Positions 45,631 through 55,468 of a DNA stretch of 64,000 nucleotides are shown one piece after another. Every line of letters begins with the position of its first letter. Position 1 is the first letter of the stretch. The notes below the pieces were generated by a model. That model was not told the DNA's origin, ran no database searches, and saw only the letters and a program-made list of their open reading frames with translations. Made by a program: the position numbers and the translations under genes. Origin of the DNA: Halocatena marina (GTDB lineage Archaea; Halobacteriota; Halobacteria; Halobacteriales; Haloarculaceae); contig NZ_CP109785.1 of assembly GCF_025913575.1 (NCBI RefSeq), positions 868,001 to 932,000 on the forward strand, in the 5' to 3' direction.

Positions 45631-46752
45631 ATGACACTCGATATCGGTGTTCTCGGCTATCGGTTTATGGGTGAAGCACACGCGAATGCCCTCGCGCGAT
45701 TACCGATGTTCTTCTCGGATGCTCCCGAAGTGAATCGGCACGTGCTCATTGGGCGTGACGAACACGCACTCAAGAATGCAGCCGATCAGCTCGGATTTAC
45801 GCACACGGCAACTGCGTGGGAAGATGCGCTGGACGAGATAGATGTTTTCTACAATCTCGGACCGAATCACGTCCACGCCGAGCCATCGATTGCGGCGCTC
45901 GAACAAGACGTGTCTGTGTTCTGTGAAAAGCCACTCGCACCGACGTTGTCGGACGCAGAACGGATGGCGGATGCCGCTCGTGGGACGGATGCGATTGCGG
46001 GAATTGCGTTCAACTACCGCTATGTGCCTGCAATCCAGTACGCACGAGAACTCATCGCGAACGGAGATCTCGGTGAGATCAACCACGTCCGGGCACGATA
46101 TCTACAGGATTGGCTGGTCGATCCGGACGCACCGTGGAGCTGGCGCTCCTCAAAAGACCTTGCTGGCAGCGGGTCACTCGGCGATTTGGGAGCTCATTCT
46201 ATCGACCTCGCCCGGTTCCTCGTCGGGGATGTAGCTGGCGAGATCGACCGCGTCTCGGGCCACCTTCAGACGTTCGTCGAAGAACGACCGGTGGATCCCG
46301 ACGACGATGACAGCGAAACACGCCCAGTAACAGTCGATGATGCGTACTCGGCGCAGGTGGCATTCGAATCCGGTGCGATGGGAACGTTCGAGGCTTCGCG
46401 CTTTGCAACGGGGCACAAGAACGACAACACCATCGAAATAAACGGTTCAAAAGGCAGTCTGCGATTCTCGCTCGAACGACTGAACGAACTCGAACTGCTC
46501 GAATCGGGCAACCGTGGATTCCAGACGGTCATGGTCACTGACCCCGATGATCCGTACGTCGATCACTGGTGGCCGCCGGGCCACGTCATTGGCTGGGAGC
46601 ACACGTTCGTTCACGAAAACTACGAATTCCTCACGAGTGTGCGCGACGAGACACCGTACGAACCCAGCTTTGCAGACGGATGCACGGTCCAACGCATTCT
46701 TGATGCCATCGAACAGTCCGACGAACGCGCCGAGTGGGTGTCGGTTGAGTAG
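45631..46752 (+). CDS. Gfo/Idh/MocA oxidoreductase, 373 aa
   Basis: An NAD(P)-dependent sugar dehydrogenase: IGVLGYRFMGEAHANAL (Rossmann), DVFYNLGPNHVHAEPSI, VFCEKPLAPTLS (EKP motif), and GSLGDLGAHSIDLARFLVG (the Gly-Asp-x-Gly-x-His-x-x-Asp catalytic block) are all intact. This is the form seen in ThuB and myo-inositol or 1,5-anhydro-sugar dehydrogenases. It lies between the ThuA/isomerase pair and the SMP-30 gene and probably oxidises the same sugar. A T-tract terminator candidate lies 40 bases after its stop. Confidence 0.87.
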   Translation: MTLDIGVLGYRFMGEAHANALARLPMFFSDAPEVNRHVLIGRDEHALKNAADQLGFTHTATAWEDALDEIDVFYNLGPNHVHAEPSIAALEQDVSVFCEKPLAPTLSDAERMADAARGTDAIAGIAFNYRYVPAIQYARELIANGDLGEINHVRARYLQDWLVDPDAPWSWRSSKDLAGSGSLGDLGAHSIDLARFLVGDVAGEIDRVSGHLQTFVEERPVDPDDDDSETRPVTVDDAYSAQVAFESGAMGTFEASRFATGHKNDNTIEINGSKGSLRFSLERLNELELLESGNRGFQTVMVTDPDDPYVDHWWPPGHVIGWEHTFVHENYEFLTSVRDETPYEPSFADGCTVQRILDAIEQSDERAEWVSVE

Positions 46753-46790
46753 GTCCCTCACGAAGTACACCTGCACAAAAAATTGTGCTC

Positions 46791-46797
46791 GTTTTTT
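46791..46797 (+). terminator. oligo-T terminator candidate
   Basis: A run of six T follows a short CACAA...TTGTG inverted repeat about 40 bases after the Gfo/Idh stop. Archaeal RNA polymerase ends at T-tracts of this kind. Confidence 0.4.
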
Positions 46798-47144
46798 GAT
46801 TGTCCAGTCTGAGCGTAACTGATGTGTCTTTCGGGCCTCCTTGTGAGCGTCTCGTTGGAAGATTCCTCTCTCTATTACCTGCTGATTGATTTAGTAAGGC
46901 ATATCACCGTCGTCATAATAGAACAATCCCAGAACACATTCGGACCAGATGAGTCGCTGGTGGCTCTACTACGGAATTGAGCATACACATCTGATGCACT
47001 ATCACAAGACACCCATTCTGACGTTACGGTGTCACGAAAAACTTTAAAAATATATGTTGAGGTGAGCATCTTTGTTCCGATTTGGTCATAGTTCACTCCT
47101 CGATCCTTCTGGTGTTGTGACTGATTTTGTCCCGTCTGGGTACA

Positions 47145-47152
47145 CTTATATT
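47145..47152 (+). promoter_or_regulatory. TATA box CTTATATT of the SMP-30 gene
   Basis: The box is centred 29 bases before ATG 47178 and so supports this ATG over the one 51 bases upstream. Confidence 0.55.
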
Positions 47153-47177
47153 GATGGACACAATACTTGGATATCAT

Positions 47178-48038
47178 ATGTCATGGAAAGTGGAACGCGT
47201 CGTTGAGCACGCCTATGAAACGGGCGAGGGTCCATTGTATCACCCCGACGAGCATTGTCTCTATTGGGTGGATATTCCGAATGGGCACATGTATCGCTAT
47301 GATCTCGATACCGGCGAGCACGAACAGTGTTACAGTGGCTCGCCAGTCGGTGGCTTCACGATCCAAGCAGACGGCTCATTGCTGTTGTTCAAGGCAGATG
47401 GCGAAATTACTGTCTGGGACAACGGCAGAGAGGAGACCATCATCAAAGAGATCCCGGAAGAACGCGGTTCACGGTTCAACGACGTTATTGCAGGCCCAGA
47501 GGGACGCGTGTACTGTGGAACGATGCCACCCGAGGGACGTCTGTACTGCCTCGACACCGATGGAACAGTGACGATGCTCATCTCTGATGTCGCGGTCTCG
47601 AATGGGCTGGGATTCTCTCCTGATCAAGCCAAGGTCTACTTCGCCGAGACTGACGCAGAGACGATCTGGTCGTTCGATTACGACGCTACAACCGGCGATC
47701 TGTCCAATCGACGTACTTTCGTCGAAACAGTCGGTGGGCCGGGATCTCCCGACGGGCTGACGGTCGACGCTGAGGGGTACGTCTGGTCAGCACGCTGGAA
47801 CGGTGGCTGTGTCGTTCGCCACGATCCCGAAAACGGCCAAATCGTCGACCGTGTCCAGTTGCCTGCGCGGAAGGTTTCATGCATCACGTTTGGTGGCCCC
47901 GAGTACGATCAAGCGTACGTGACGACCGCGACCGCTGGCAACGATCGTTCTGTTGAGGGAGACGGTGCAGGCGCACTGTTCCGATTCACACCCGACGTGA
48001 ACGGCGTTCCCGAGTTTCAATCACGGGTCGGACTATAA
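47178..48038 (+). CDS. SMP-30/gluconolactonase family lactonase, 286 aa
   Basis: A six-bladed beta-propeller lactonase. The metal ligands of the family are visible: Glu in TGEGPLYHPD, Asn in SRFNDVIAGP, Asn in VSNGLGFSPD and Asp in SPDGLTVDAEG. Other landmarks are VYCGTMPPEG and VWSARWNGG. The length is normal. It opens an aldonolactone, the product of an aldose dehydrogenase, so it fits downstream of the Gfo/Idh enzyme in sugar oxidation. It acts in the cytoplasm (no signal peptide). Confidence 0.88.
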   Translation: MSWKVERVVEHAYETGEGPLYHPDEHCLYWVDIPNGHMYRYDLDTGEHEQCYSGSPVGGFTIQADGSLLLFKADGEITVWDNGREETIIKEIPEERGSRFNDVIAGPEGRVYCGTMPPEGRLYCLDTDGTVTMLISDVAVSNGLGFSPDQAKVYFAETDAETIWSFDYDATTGDLSNRRTFVETVGGPGSPDGLTVDAEGYVWSARWNGGCVVRHDPENGQIVDRVQLPARKVSCITFGGPEYDQAYVTTATAGNDRSVEGDGAGALFRFTPDVNGVPEFQSRVGL

Positions 48039-48232
48039 GACGACAGCGCGTCGTACTGTTTTCGAGCGTTCGAGATCTAATAGCTATACACATGTGTAGA
48101 ACCGAATGTCTCTGCTTTGATCGTGTCTGTCTCTCCTCAATTGCTGTTCTTCGCACATGATCGTCACGGTACACTTAGTAATTGTGCCATTTTCGATTGT
48201 CTCTCGATGAGGTGCGTTCAGTCATTTGGAGA

Positions 48233-50074
48233 CTAATCAGTATCATCTTGCGGAGGACAGCTGCCGGTTCGCTTGAGAATCACGGTATACTGATCGATGC
48301 CCATATCTTGTGGATCTCCGTACTGAATGGTCCACGGGACCACCCCAACTCGAACAAGCTCCGGCAATCGGGAGTCCTCTGATTTCCCGTCAAGGAACGA
48401 GGGACGAGGTCCGAACGTGGCAGCGACCGTGTATGGATATCGATCTCCAGCGAGCAAATTACGGTAGTAGTCCGTTAATCGAGGATCGGACAGAACCGTC
48501 GTCCGAGCATTTCGATCATCTGGAGCGAGATACTGGAGCGCCCTGGGAAAGGTGAGCTCGATATACGTCGGACAGCGGTGGGGCATGGCCAACACCCATT
48601 CTGGAGATGACATCCGGATTGTTTTCCCGTCAACAGGGGTCTCTCGATAGTTCGGGTGATTAATACGCATTCCATGTGGAACAGCTGCTTCCTGTGGGTC
48701 CATCAGATACGTTTCTACTGTCGCGTTCGATGATGCGTCCGCTCTCAACCACTCTGTGGCTTCATTTCGGGGTTGGGTTGCGTATCCGAGAACACCAACA
48801 CCAGCATACACGCTGCTTGAGAGCAAAAGAACGACAATAAGCGGACTGGCAAGCGACCGATTCCGGTTGTAAAAGCGCGTCAAAACTGCCGCAAGAAGGA
48901 GAATGAGCAACGGAAACGTTGGAAGGAGGTGATGCGTGCGTACATACGACCAGCCGGCGTACACCGAGAGATACGCACCGATCCCAACAATAGACAACAC
49001 GATGGCATCGGACTCTTGTGTTCGCTCTCTCAATCGGGGAAGACTCACCACAACGCTACAGCAACCTGCGACAAACAGCGCTCCGCCCAATCCGTGGAGA
49101 TAGCCACGGAGAATCCACCACCAGCTTGGTTCGACTCGCCATCCGTACGACTGGCTTTTGTTCACCAGTCCCCGCTGCATCCGATCCAGAAGCCGATCCA
49201 GACCAGGAGCAAATACGCTTGGATAGCCAATGACGATCAGTGCAGCACCGACCACAATCCCGACAGTAATGAGACGCGGTCGTATCAGCGCCTCTCGCCA
49301 CGCTGTGCCTGCATTACGTACGTACAGGAGATACGCGATTCCGAGGAGTAACACACTCGCTCCGGCAGTGAGTTTGAACGCGATGGCAATACCACCGCTT
49401 GCGCACCCAGCGAGATATATCGCTTTATCCCCCGTGTGAGCGTATCGGAGACCGCAGTAGACGACGAGAAGCAGAAAAAACAACGCTGGGATGTCTTCGC
49501 CAACCTCGTGCGCCGAGATGAGAAACCCCCACGTGAGCGATAACAAGATGGCCGACAGACGCCCTGTCATTCGGTCACGCATCGTCGTTCCAATGCGGTA
49601 GAGCACGTAGACGCATCCGACCGCACAAACGACGTTCGTGAGACGCGAAAGTAGAAGACTCCACGTCCAGATCCACTTTGGCATCTGATACCAGTGTGTC
49701 CACAGGCTGATCGACTGATTTCCCGGAATAGCAGTGAATGCGTCGAGCTGTCCGAGGAAGAACGCAACAACAAAGACCGGAATGATGGCGATTCCATAGA
49801 GATATAACGTCGCTCCGTACGCTCGACCCCAAGCAATTCCTTGTAGCAACGAGTCAATCCCTGGCTCATCGATGAAGAACCCGACAGCAACCATCGGATT
49901 GTTGATGCGCCAGCGTTCATCTCGTGTTGCAAAATTTGGAATCCGGTGCCAAAACCAAAATCCCGCCATTACCGCCGCTAACACGAGGATATACAGAAGG
50001 TATGGATCTGATGTGATATCGTCGATGAATTGCCGCTTTGCACGACCAAGCAATCCACCCGTGACTCGCCGCAT
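48233..50074 (-). CDS. GT39-like membrane glycosyltransferase, 613 aa
   Basis: About eleven hydrophobic segments span residues 25-430, followed by a soluble C-terminal domain. The first loop FATRDERWRINNPMVAVGFF holds acidic residues as in GT-C/GT39 enzymes (the usual DE pair appears as DE in TRDERW). Later landmarks are HEVGEDIPALFFLLLVVYCGL and VRTHHLLPTFPLLILL, both common in PMT-like proteins. It would transfer a sugar from a polyprenyl-phosphate donor to a protein or glycan outside the membrane. The gene stands apart from other glycan genes. Acceptor unknown. Confidence 0.75.
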   Translation of the reverse strand: MRRVTGGLLGRAKRQFIDDITSDPYLLYILVLAAVMAGFWFWHRIPNFATRDERWRINNPMVAVGFFIDEPGIDSLLQGIAWGRAYGATLYLYGIAIIPVFVVAFFLGQLDAFTAIPGNQSISLWTHWYQMPKWIWTWSLLLSRLTNVVCAVGCVYVLYRIGTTMRDRMTGRLSAILLSLTWGFLISAHEVGEDIPALFFLLLVVYCGLRYAHTGDKAIYLAGCASGGIAIAFKLTAGASVLLLGIAYLLYVRNAGTAWREALIRPRLITVGIVVGAALIVIGYPSVFAPGLDRLLDRMQRGLVNKSQSYGWRVEPSWWWILRGYLHGLGGALFVAGCCSVVVSLPRLRERTQESDAIVLSIVGIGAYLSVYAGWSYVRTHHLLPTFPLLILLLAAVLTRFYNRNRSLASPLIVVLLLSSSVYAGVGVLGYATQPRNEATEWLRADASSNATVETYLMDPQEAAVPHGMRINHPNYRETPVDGKTIRMSSPEWVLAMPHRCPTYIELTFPRALQYLAPDDRNARTTVLSDPRLTDYYRNLLAGDRYPYTVAATFGPRPSFLDGKSEDSRLPELVRVGVVPWTIQYGDPQDMGIDQYTVILKRTGSCPPQDDTD

Positions 50075-50488
50075 ATCGATTCCTTCGAAATGATAGATAT
50101 ATAAAATCTAGTATTCTGGGCACAAATCTTCAATGGAGCAGATCATTGTGGTTGACACTATTACTGTTACTCAAATCACAACAAGACGTTCCGACAGTGA
50201 TTGGATGTTGTGTATGAATAGAACGTACTACCTCCGCTCTTGGCGAAGTATGGGATTCACATCACTTGTCTGTCGCTTCGTTATGCCCAGATTGTTTGTT
50301 CTGGTATCTGTACTCTCTGTCTCCTCCATAGATCGAGAATAACATACACGACTGAAATAACAGATGTTAGTTTATACTCTAAATCTGCTATACTGTTGAC
50401 GTGGTTCATCAATTCACAGCAACGATCACGGTAGGCACGTAATTTCGTAGACGGACCAGTAATGTTGCATCGAGAGACAAGACGACGA
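50075..50488. other. intergenic, nothing recognised
   Basis: About 410 AT-rich bases between two leftward genes, the GT39-like and the AAC(3)-like genes. The leftward promoter of the GT39-like gene should lie at its left end. No gene, repeat or clear motif. Confidence 0.5.
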
Positions 50489-51295
50489 TCACTGTCTATT
50501 CGTCTCGAACCATTCGACAGCGAAATCGACCAACTTTCGTTGATTCATGAGAGTGGCTGTTGCTGTACCGACGGTCCCGCTCATCACCTCTCTCGTCTGT
50601 TCGAAGTCGGCACCGAGTTCGGCGAAGTCATCGGTACGCTCCTCTATCGTCTCGTATTCTGCCCAGATTCGTTCGCCGTCATCGAGTATTGGACCGCCGT
50701 TTTCTACTGTCGCTTTTGCGATGGCTGCACGGTGTTCGGCGAGGTGGAGTGATGTGTTGCCATCGTGACCAACACCAAGAAGTAACACGCTTCCATCATG
50801 TTCATATACGCGGGCGAGTGGTGAATTCTCTCCGAGGTTATAATCCAGGGCGTGATCGGTGACGATTGATTCGGCCGCTGCTCCCCACGCTGCAAATGAG
50901 ACAGCAGGGTGGTCGCTGCGGAGGGTCTCTGGATAGGTACGAAAACATTCGGGGATGACCCCCATTCCGCGTGTTGGTGTGACTGCTGGTCGGTACGGTG
51001 GCATCGACTCCCGAATATTCTCTTCCCATTCGTCTGGAACTGGTGGGTTCGACCAGTCTGCCGGGTCAGTGTAGCCGGTGTGTGTCGGCATCACGAGCGT
51101 GCCTTTCTCGGTCACTACATCTCTGAGTGCATCGATGACCGCTGGCGCACCGCCACAAACCCATCCGAGAGCACTCAACGAGGAATGGATGAGGAGTATA
51201 TCGCCACGTTCGACGCCGAGCGTACGCAAATCTGAAGCGAGTGATTGTGCTGTGATTGGTGTATCCGATTGCTCGATTGCTTCTTTTTCGCTCAT
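50489..51295 (-). CDS. AAC(3) family N-acetyltransferase, 268 aa
   Basis: The sequence matches the aminoglycoside 3-N-acetyltransferase family: ILLIHSSLSALGWVCGG, GTLVMPTHTGYTDP, PTRGMGVIPECFR, SDHPAVSFAAWG and VLLLGVGHDGNTSLHLAEHRA contain the acetyl-CoA and catalytic His/Glu positions. Archaeal ribosomes are not usual aminoglycoside targets, so the natural substrate is more likely an amino sugar or antibiotic-like metabolite. Length is typical. The gene has its own TATA box and no partner. Confidence 0.88.
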   Translation of the reverse strand: MSEKEAIEQSDTPITAQSLASDLRTLGVERGDILLIHSSLSALGWVCGGAPAVIDALRDVVTEKGTLVMPTHTGYTDPADWSNPPVPDEWEENIRESMPPYRPAVTPTRGMGVIPECFRTYPETLRSDHPAVSFAAWGAAAESIVTDHALDYNLGENSPLARVYEHDGSVLLLGVGHDGNTSLHLAEHRAAIAKATVENGGPILDDGERIWAEYETIEERTDDFAELGADFEQTREVMSGTVGTATATLMNQRKLVDFAVEWFETNRQ

Positions 51296-51326
51296 GACTA
51301 CACGTCGAAAGCACTACAAATCAACC

Positions 51327-51332
51327 TTTATA
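51327..51332 (-). promoter_or_regulatory. TATA box TATAAA of the AAC(3) gene
   Basis: On the minus strand TATAAA stands 32-37 bases before the ATG at 51295, giving a leader of only a few bases. Confidence 0.5.
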
Positions 51333-51464
51333 TCCACTGGATCGCCGCAGGTGAGGAGATCGTGGTACTCACGGCTCAACTCTCGGTGACCGTACCGAAA
51401 TTTAATACACCAGCGTGTACATACCTGGCACGCGTCGTCTGAAATTTCAAAATACGCGACCGGC

Positions 51465-52445
51465 TTAGTTTGCTATGGACTGGATCCACGTCGTCCTATA
51501 TTCACCTGAATCGGTGACGCCTGCGCCGGCAGAGAACCGAAACCGATCACGTTGAAGATCGATTTTTAGGACTGCCCACGGGATCTGCGAGCTGTCTCCC
51601 ATCCACTCGTGGATATTTGATGTGTGATAGTACATCGTTCCATACTCGTCGTGTTGGCTGCGTAGCCGATTCCACGAATCACTGTGGTGGCTGTGTCCGA
51701 AGATTCCAGTAATGACGTTCGGATTTTCATCAGACGAGAGCAGACGGCGGACTTCGTCCTCTCGCTTAAATTGATCATATCGGTCCCCACATCCTTGCGT
51801 TGCTGGGACGTGCATGAAGGCAACCAGTGGCCGATCGGTGTCTTCCAGTATGTCATACAACCATGCAAATTCTTCGGCGGGCATGGCGTGATGACGATGG
51901 TTTGTGACAGGACAACTCGTGTTCAAGAAGAGAAACCGGACGCCCTTTCGGTCGATGCAGTACCACGTATCGCTACGCCGTGTCCACTGATCGTTAATCG
52001 CGCGCCGTATTCGTTCTCGATCCCAGTTGGGGCCTTTGTACTCGTGATTGCCCATTACCGTATATGTCGGCATAGAAAGTCTGTCGTGGATGAGTCGCTT
52101 CCCTTTTGAAATGCGGTGGACAGCAGTGTCCTCACTACAGTATGGGTCATTGTCCGGGCTGCGACCATCAATGAGATCACCGAGATGAACGACGAAGTCC
52201 GGGCGAACATCTGTATTCATTGCCGTGACGAACTCCTCGTATCGATGTTTTTGATCAGTCAAATCTGTCAGTTCGTCGCGTGACGAACGTCTGATGTGCG
52301 TATCCGAGATAACAGCGATACAGATTGTTTCTGTACTGCCTGAACTCAGTACATCGTTCCCCGCAGATACACAGCCAGTTAGGCTCACGCCACTAGCGAC
52401 GAAGAGACCTGCTCGGAGGTTCTTCAATGCCGACCGGCGGTTCAT
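51465..52445 (-). CDS. Tat-type lipoprotein metallophosphoesterase, about 326 aa
   Basis: A calcineurin-like phosphoesterase. From Met at 52445 the N-terminus is MNRRSALKNLRAG, then a short hydrophobic stretch and the lipobox LTGC (Cys about 25), so it should be exported through Tat and lipid-anchored outside. Metal motifs follow in order: VISDTHIRR, VHLGDLIDG, VMGNHEYKG, FMHVPATQG and GIFGHSHHSD. An ATG at 52454 adds three residues and is equally possible; the longest frame starts at 52475. Substrate unknown; phosphate scavenging or envelope turnover would fit. It is downstream of no obvious operon. Confidence 0.85.
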   Translation of the reverse strand: MNRRSALKNLRAGLFVASGVSLTGCVSAGNDVLSSGSTETICIAVISDTHIRRSSRDELTDLTDQKHRYEEFVTAMNTDVRPDFVVHLGDLIDGRSPDNDPYCSEDTAVHRISKGKRLIHDRLSMPTYTVMGNHEYKGPNWDRERIRRAINDQWTRRSDTWYCIDRKGVRFLFLNTSCPVTNHRHHAMPAEEFAWLYDILEDTDRPLVAFMHVPATQGCGDRYDQFKREDEVRRLLSSDENPNVITGIFGHSHHSDSWNRLRSQHDEYGTMYYHTSNIHEWMGDSSQIPWAVLKIDLQRDRFRFSAGAGVTDSGEYRTTWIQSIAN

Positions 52446-52855
52446 CGTTCTCATGAGCTGCCCCAAAAACCGCAAGAATGTCGAATACTATGAGAATGGC
52501 CTCCTTACTCACAAAGAGCGTAGATATTGGGGGACTGTTGTGATTCGTTCAAACCACTGGAGTGAATCAGAATCAATGCGCATTCGCTCGTGATTTAACC
52601 GATTCTACGTGAGATGATCTCTCTTCGATCGATACCATTGTTCGTCCGTGAAAAATGTCATTTCGAACGTGGGAAATGTACTCTAGAGAATGATTTCAGA
52701 TAGATGTTCTGTTTCGATCACCCTACAAAGGAGTTGGTGGATATTACCGAGAATAGGGATCGTCCTGCGTTCAGATGCGGTGCAGTGATCGTGTGTGTTC
52801 GCAAGAGACCGTGTTATCGTTTTGTGTCACTCTAGCACAATCTTTTCGTGGTGGG
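52446..52855. other. intergenic, nothing recognised
   Basis: About 400 bases of AT-rich DNA upstream of the lipoprotein gene. It must hold its promoter. No coding frame on either strand has haloarchaeal features. Confidence 0.5.
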
Positions 52856-53002
52856 TTACTCTCGAACGGGAGTCAGGCAATCCGACTTCAGCCAGGCATT
52901 AGGATCGTCCAAGTCGTAGATGAGGACACAGTCGGTTCCAGTTTCAATACTAGCGTACCGGCCGGCGTCGTCTATATCCCAGTCGGGTGTAACGTTGGTC
53001 AT
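52856..53002 (-). CDS. DUF7331-like small haloarchaeal protein, 48 aa
   Basis: A 48-codon minus-strand frame reads MTNVTPDWDIDDAGRYASIE, then a CVLIYDLDDPNAWLKSD block. The pattern RYASxE, VxIYD, NAWxxSD with an acidic N-terminus is that of a widespread short haloarchaeal family. It lies in a region that otherwise looks non-coding and is antisense to a longer but meaningless frame. A GTTTAAC run is about 20 bases before the ATG, slightly close for a TATA box. Function unknown. Confidence 0.6.
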   Translation of the reverse strand: MTNVTPDWDIDDAGRYASIETGTDCVLIYDLDDPNAWLKSDCLTPVRE

Positions 53003-53961
53003 TGGATGGATGTGTGTTTGTTAAACGACATTTGTTGCGACACGGGTGCCTACCTGTGAGTGGTCGTTTATGCTGCCAGCGCTTGCGAGATCGGAACAAC
53101 GAAATTCTACGATCTCATTTGCTTCGGCAGGTATGTGTTACAGACACGAGTATATAACTATTTCCCTCCAGTGAGGGTAATAGACACATACCTACTCTCT
53201 ACTGCGGACCGGCCAACAACGGCGGTTAGATCCTCCGTACTAGGTGCATATATTGGTGTTCAAATATCGTATAAATATTATATCTCCGCCAGAGACAGCG
53301 ACACGATAGGTGTAGTACGATATCTGAAATTGATAGTTTTCTGGTTAGGAGAACAGTAACAGTCTGCTACCCCAGCATCCACGATGCTCGGGAATGCTGA
53401 AGATAGACTCGTTACTCTCGTTGTGAGGCTTCGATATCAAAAAATGACTCACGGTGCGGTGCCCGTCAATTTACTGGTCACCCACACTGCTGGTGCATCC
53501 TTAAGCGTCATTGTGAATTGTGCGAGTCGATCAAAAGCAACAGACATCAACACAGCCGACTATGAACAACTCAATTGTGTCTTTTGCCGTAGTTAGGTGA
53601 TGATTTGAGAATCGTGCGTTTCCATCGGCTGAAGAATAATGTTGTCATCGTGTCTCCACTTAACCGCGAGTCTCCTTCGAACGTGCCATGTGAACAACCT
53701 ACATTGGCAACTGGGTTTCCAGTGAAATGTGGGGTGAAACAGCATCGAAGCAGCAAATACTGCGTGAATTAGACGGTGGTTTCACCGTTCTATCACGATT
53801 GTTTACCATGTTTCTGGTCTACTCACCTTCGACATATTTGACTCATTTTTTGCTCCAGTCTGCCTTATTCTGGTGATTGGGGTTCTCTCCTCGAAAAAAT
53901 AGCGATATATACCATATTTCCAGTGTAAAGCGCATTACGTAGTGAATTTCCTATCTAATGA
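53003..53961. other. decayed or non-coding region
   Basis: About 960 AT-rich bases. Several frames of 60-100 codons exist, but their amino-acid make-up (Cys/Ser/Val-rich, not acidic) is unlike real neighbours. No motif, repeat or RNA gene was recognised. Confidence 0.5.
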
Positions 53962-54387
53962 ATGCGAGTGTTGGCCGCAGCAGAGCACAGCTTAGACGAG
54001 GACGTGTTAGTAATCGTGGATGACCCGTCCGTACCAATTCATATAATTCGCTCGAGACGGAAGATTTCGTTTCTTGGTTATCTCCCTACGATGCGATCAG
54101 TAGATCTACAGCAGTCATTTGCTGATTGCCCGCCATCCGAGAGCAGATCGATACACCAGATAGCAAGCTGTACAGACAGCACCATACTGAACGAAGTTAT
54201 GTCTGGAATGATTCCCACACCACCTGTATTGCTACGATACACCATTGACTGCGGTTGGAATCACGTGAACTCAGCACCATCGGATGGTCCTGTTGGGAAT
54301 ACGCTCGAACCCAATTATAGAGATTCCCGATACCAAATGCACGAAGATCTTCGCTCGTACTCACCCGTTACAGTAATACTGTTGTAA
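53962..54387 (+). pseudogene. possible remnant of a GT-B glycosyltransferase gene
   Basis: An open frame of 141 codons contains pieces in the order of a GT4 C-terminal domain: DEDVLVIVDDPSVP, RKISFLGYLP, LQQSFADCPPSES and ILNEVMSGMIPT, matching the usual nucleotide-binding, FLGYVP, PSxxE and EAMASGTP blocks, but with the key Glu residues and the glycine loop lost. It also holds IDCGWN, found in WecB of this window (DNA similar over about 19 bases). The conserved catalytic residues are missing, so it is scored as a fossil, with low certainty. Confidence 0.3.
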
Positions 54388-55468
54388 TGCTCATCTGTGT
54401 ATAGGCGACAGAATAATGATTGTTGGATCTGTTTGAGGATAATCGATGGATCTGCAGCTCGCTACAATAGAAATACACACGGTAGTCTCGCCCTCTTGCT
54501 ATCACACTGGTGGAACAGTTCGCCGCCATCTGAACAACTAATCAAAAATAAATTCACATATACAACATCACGTGTATCACTAACCTCATACGATTATATG
54601 AATAGTTACGAAAAGAAAGCGTTTTTGTCCATCACTAAACAGAGGAACTACGGATTCAGGATGAGCTATTATCGAATTATACAATTATGGATTGCTCTAT
54701 TGCAAGTATTCACTAGTTTATGCATCTTTCGTAGATTTGTTTATAATCATAATGTTATCCGATCACAGTGTGTTGTTGATTATGATGGCATAACTAATGA
54801 CGTTGATATCAAGAAGGAGTGGTTCGAGTAATGGCTTACACCTGATGTTGTACGAATTAATCGTATCGATGACCAACTATCTATGAAAGCATATCTTTAT
54901 AATACATTATTCGTCACACTGTGAGGACAAACGATGGACTCTCATCCTTGTACAGTAGTCGGTAGCTACTGACCAATTCAAAAATAATCACACTGTTGTA
55001 AATCATATATGCTCGCTGTGAAAAGGACAGAAGATCGTCTTGCTATCGATCTACACACCTATGTTTATTATCTATTCTCGCAATCAATCGATCGAAGGAC
55101 TAGTGATTCGTCTATCGTAACGAATCATGTACTGAATAGTTGGTGTTTGAGTGATAATATTTTAGACATTAACTTAATCCATTAGATGAGTACGATACTC
55201 TATAAATGTGAGTATAAACTTCTACATTAACTCTTGAAGTCAGATCGTCTACGTGTCTTCGTTATTCTTCTCCAGATGCATCATCTGAATTTCAGTTCTA
55301 TCCATTTCGCTATTTCTGTAAAACGAGGACTCACTACGATCAACCCGATATATTCGCCGACCTCTACGTTATACAACCGAACGTTAATGCCCACGCTGAT
55401 TCGTCCTGAGATTGATCAGATTAGCGAGTTCCATAACAATCACGTATCTGTTATTCAATTCTGAGTTT
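54388..55468. other. very AT-rich non-coding region
   Basis: More than 1 kb, the most AT-rich part of the window. A 144-codon frame (54397-54831) is rich in Asn, Tyr, Ile, Ser and Arg, unlike haloarchaeal proteins, and has no motif. It may be a degenerated mobile or viral segment. Nothing else recognised. Confidence 0.5.

Larger units (their letters stand above)
46753..47177. other. intergenic region
   Basis: About 425 bases holding the Gfo/Idh terminator and the SMP-30 promoter. A leftward frame through it (about 100 codons) has no haloarchaeal character and was not called. Confidence 0.5.

Noticed and set aside
46875..47177. Leftward 100-codon frame before the SMP-30 gene
   Set aside because: Low acidity, no motif, covers the SMP-30 promoter on the other strand.
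52775..53359. Two consecutive rightward frames of 94 and 99 codons
   Set aside because: Cys-rich and non-acidic; the first is antisense to the better supported 48-residue gene.
54397..54831. 144-codon rightward frame in the AT-rich region
   Set aside because: Amino-acid use follows base composition (Asn/Tyr/Ile/Ser/Arg), no start signal or motif.
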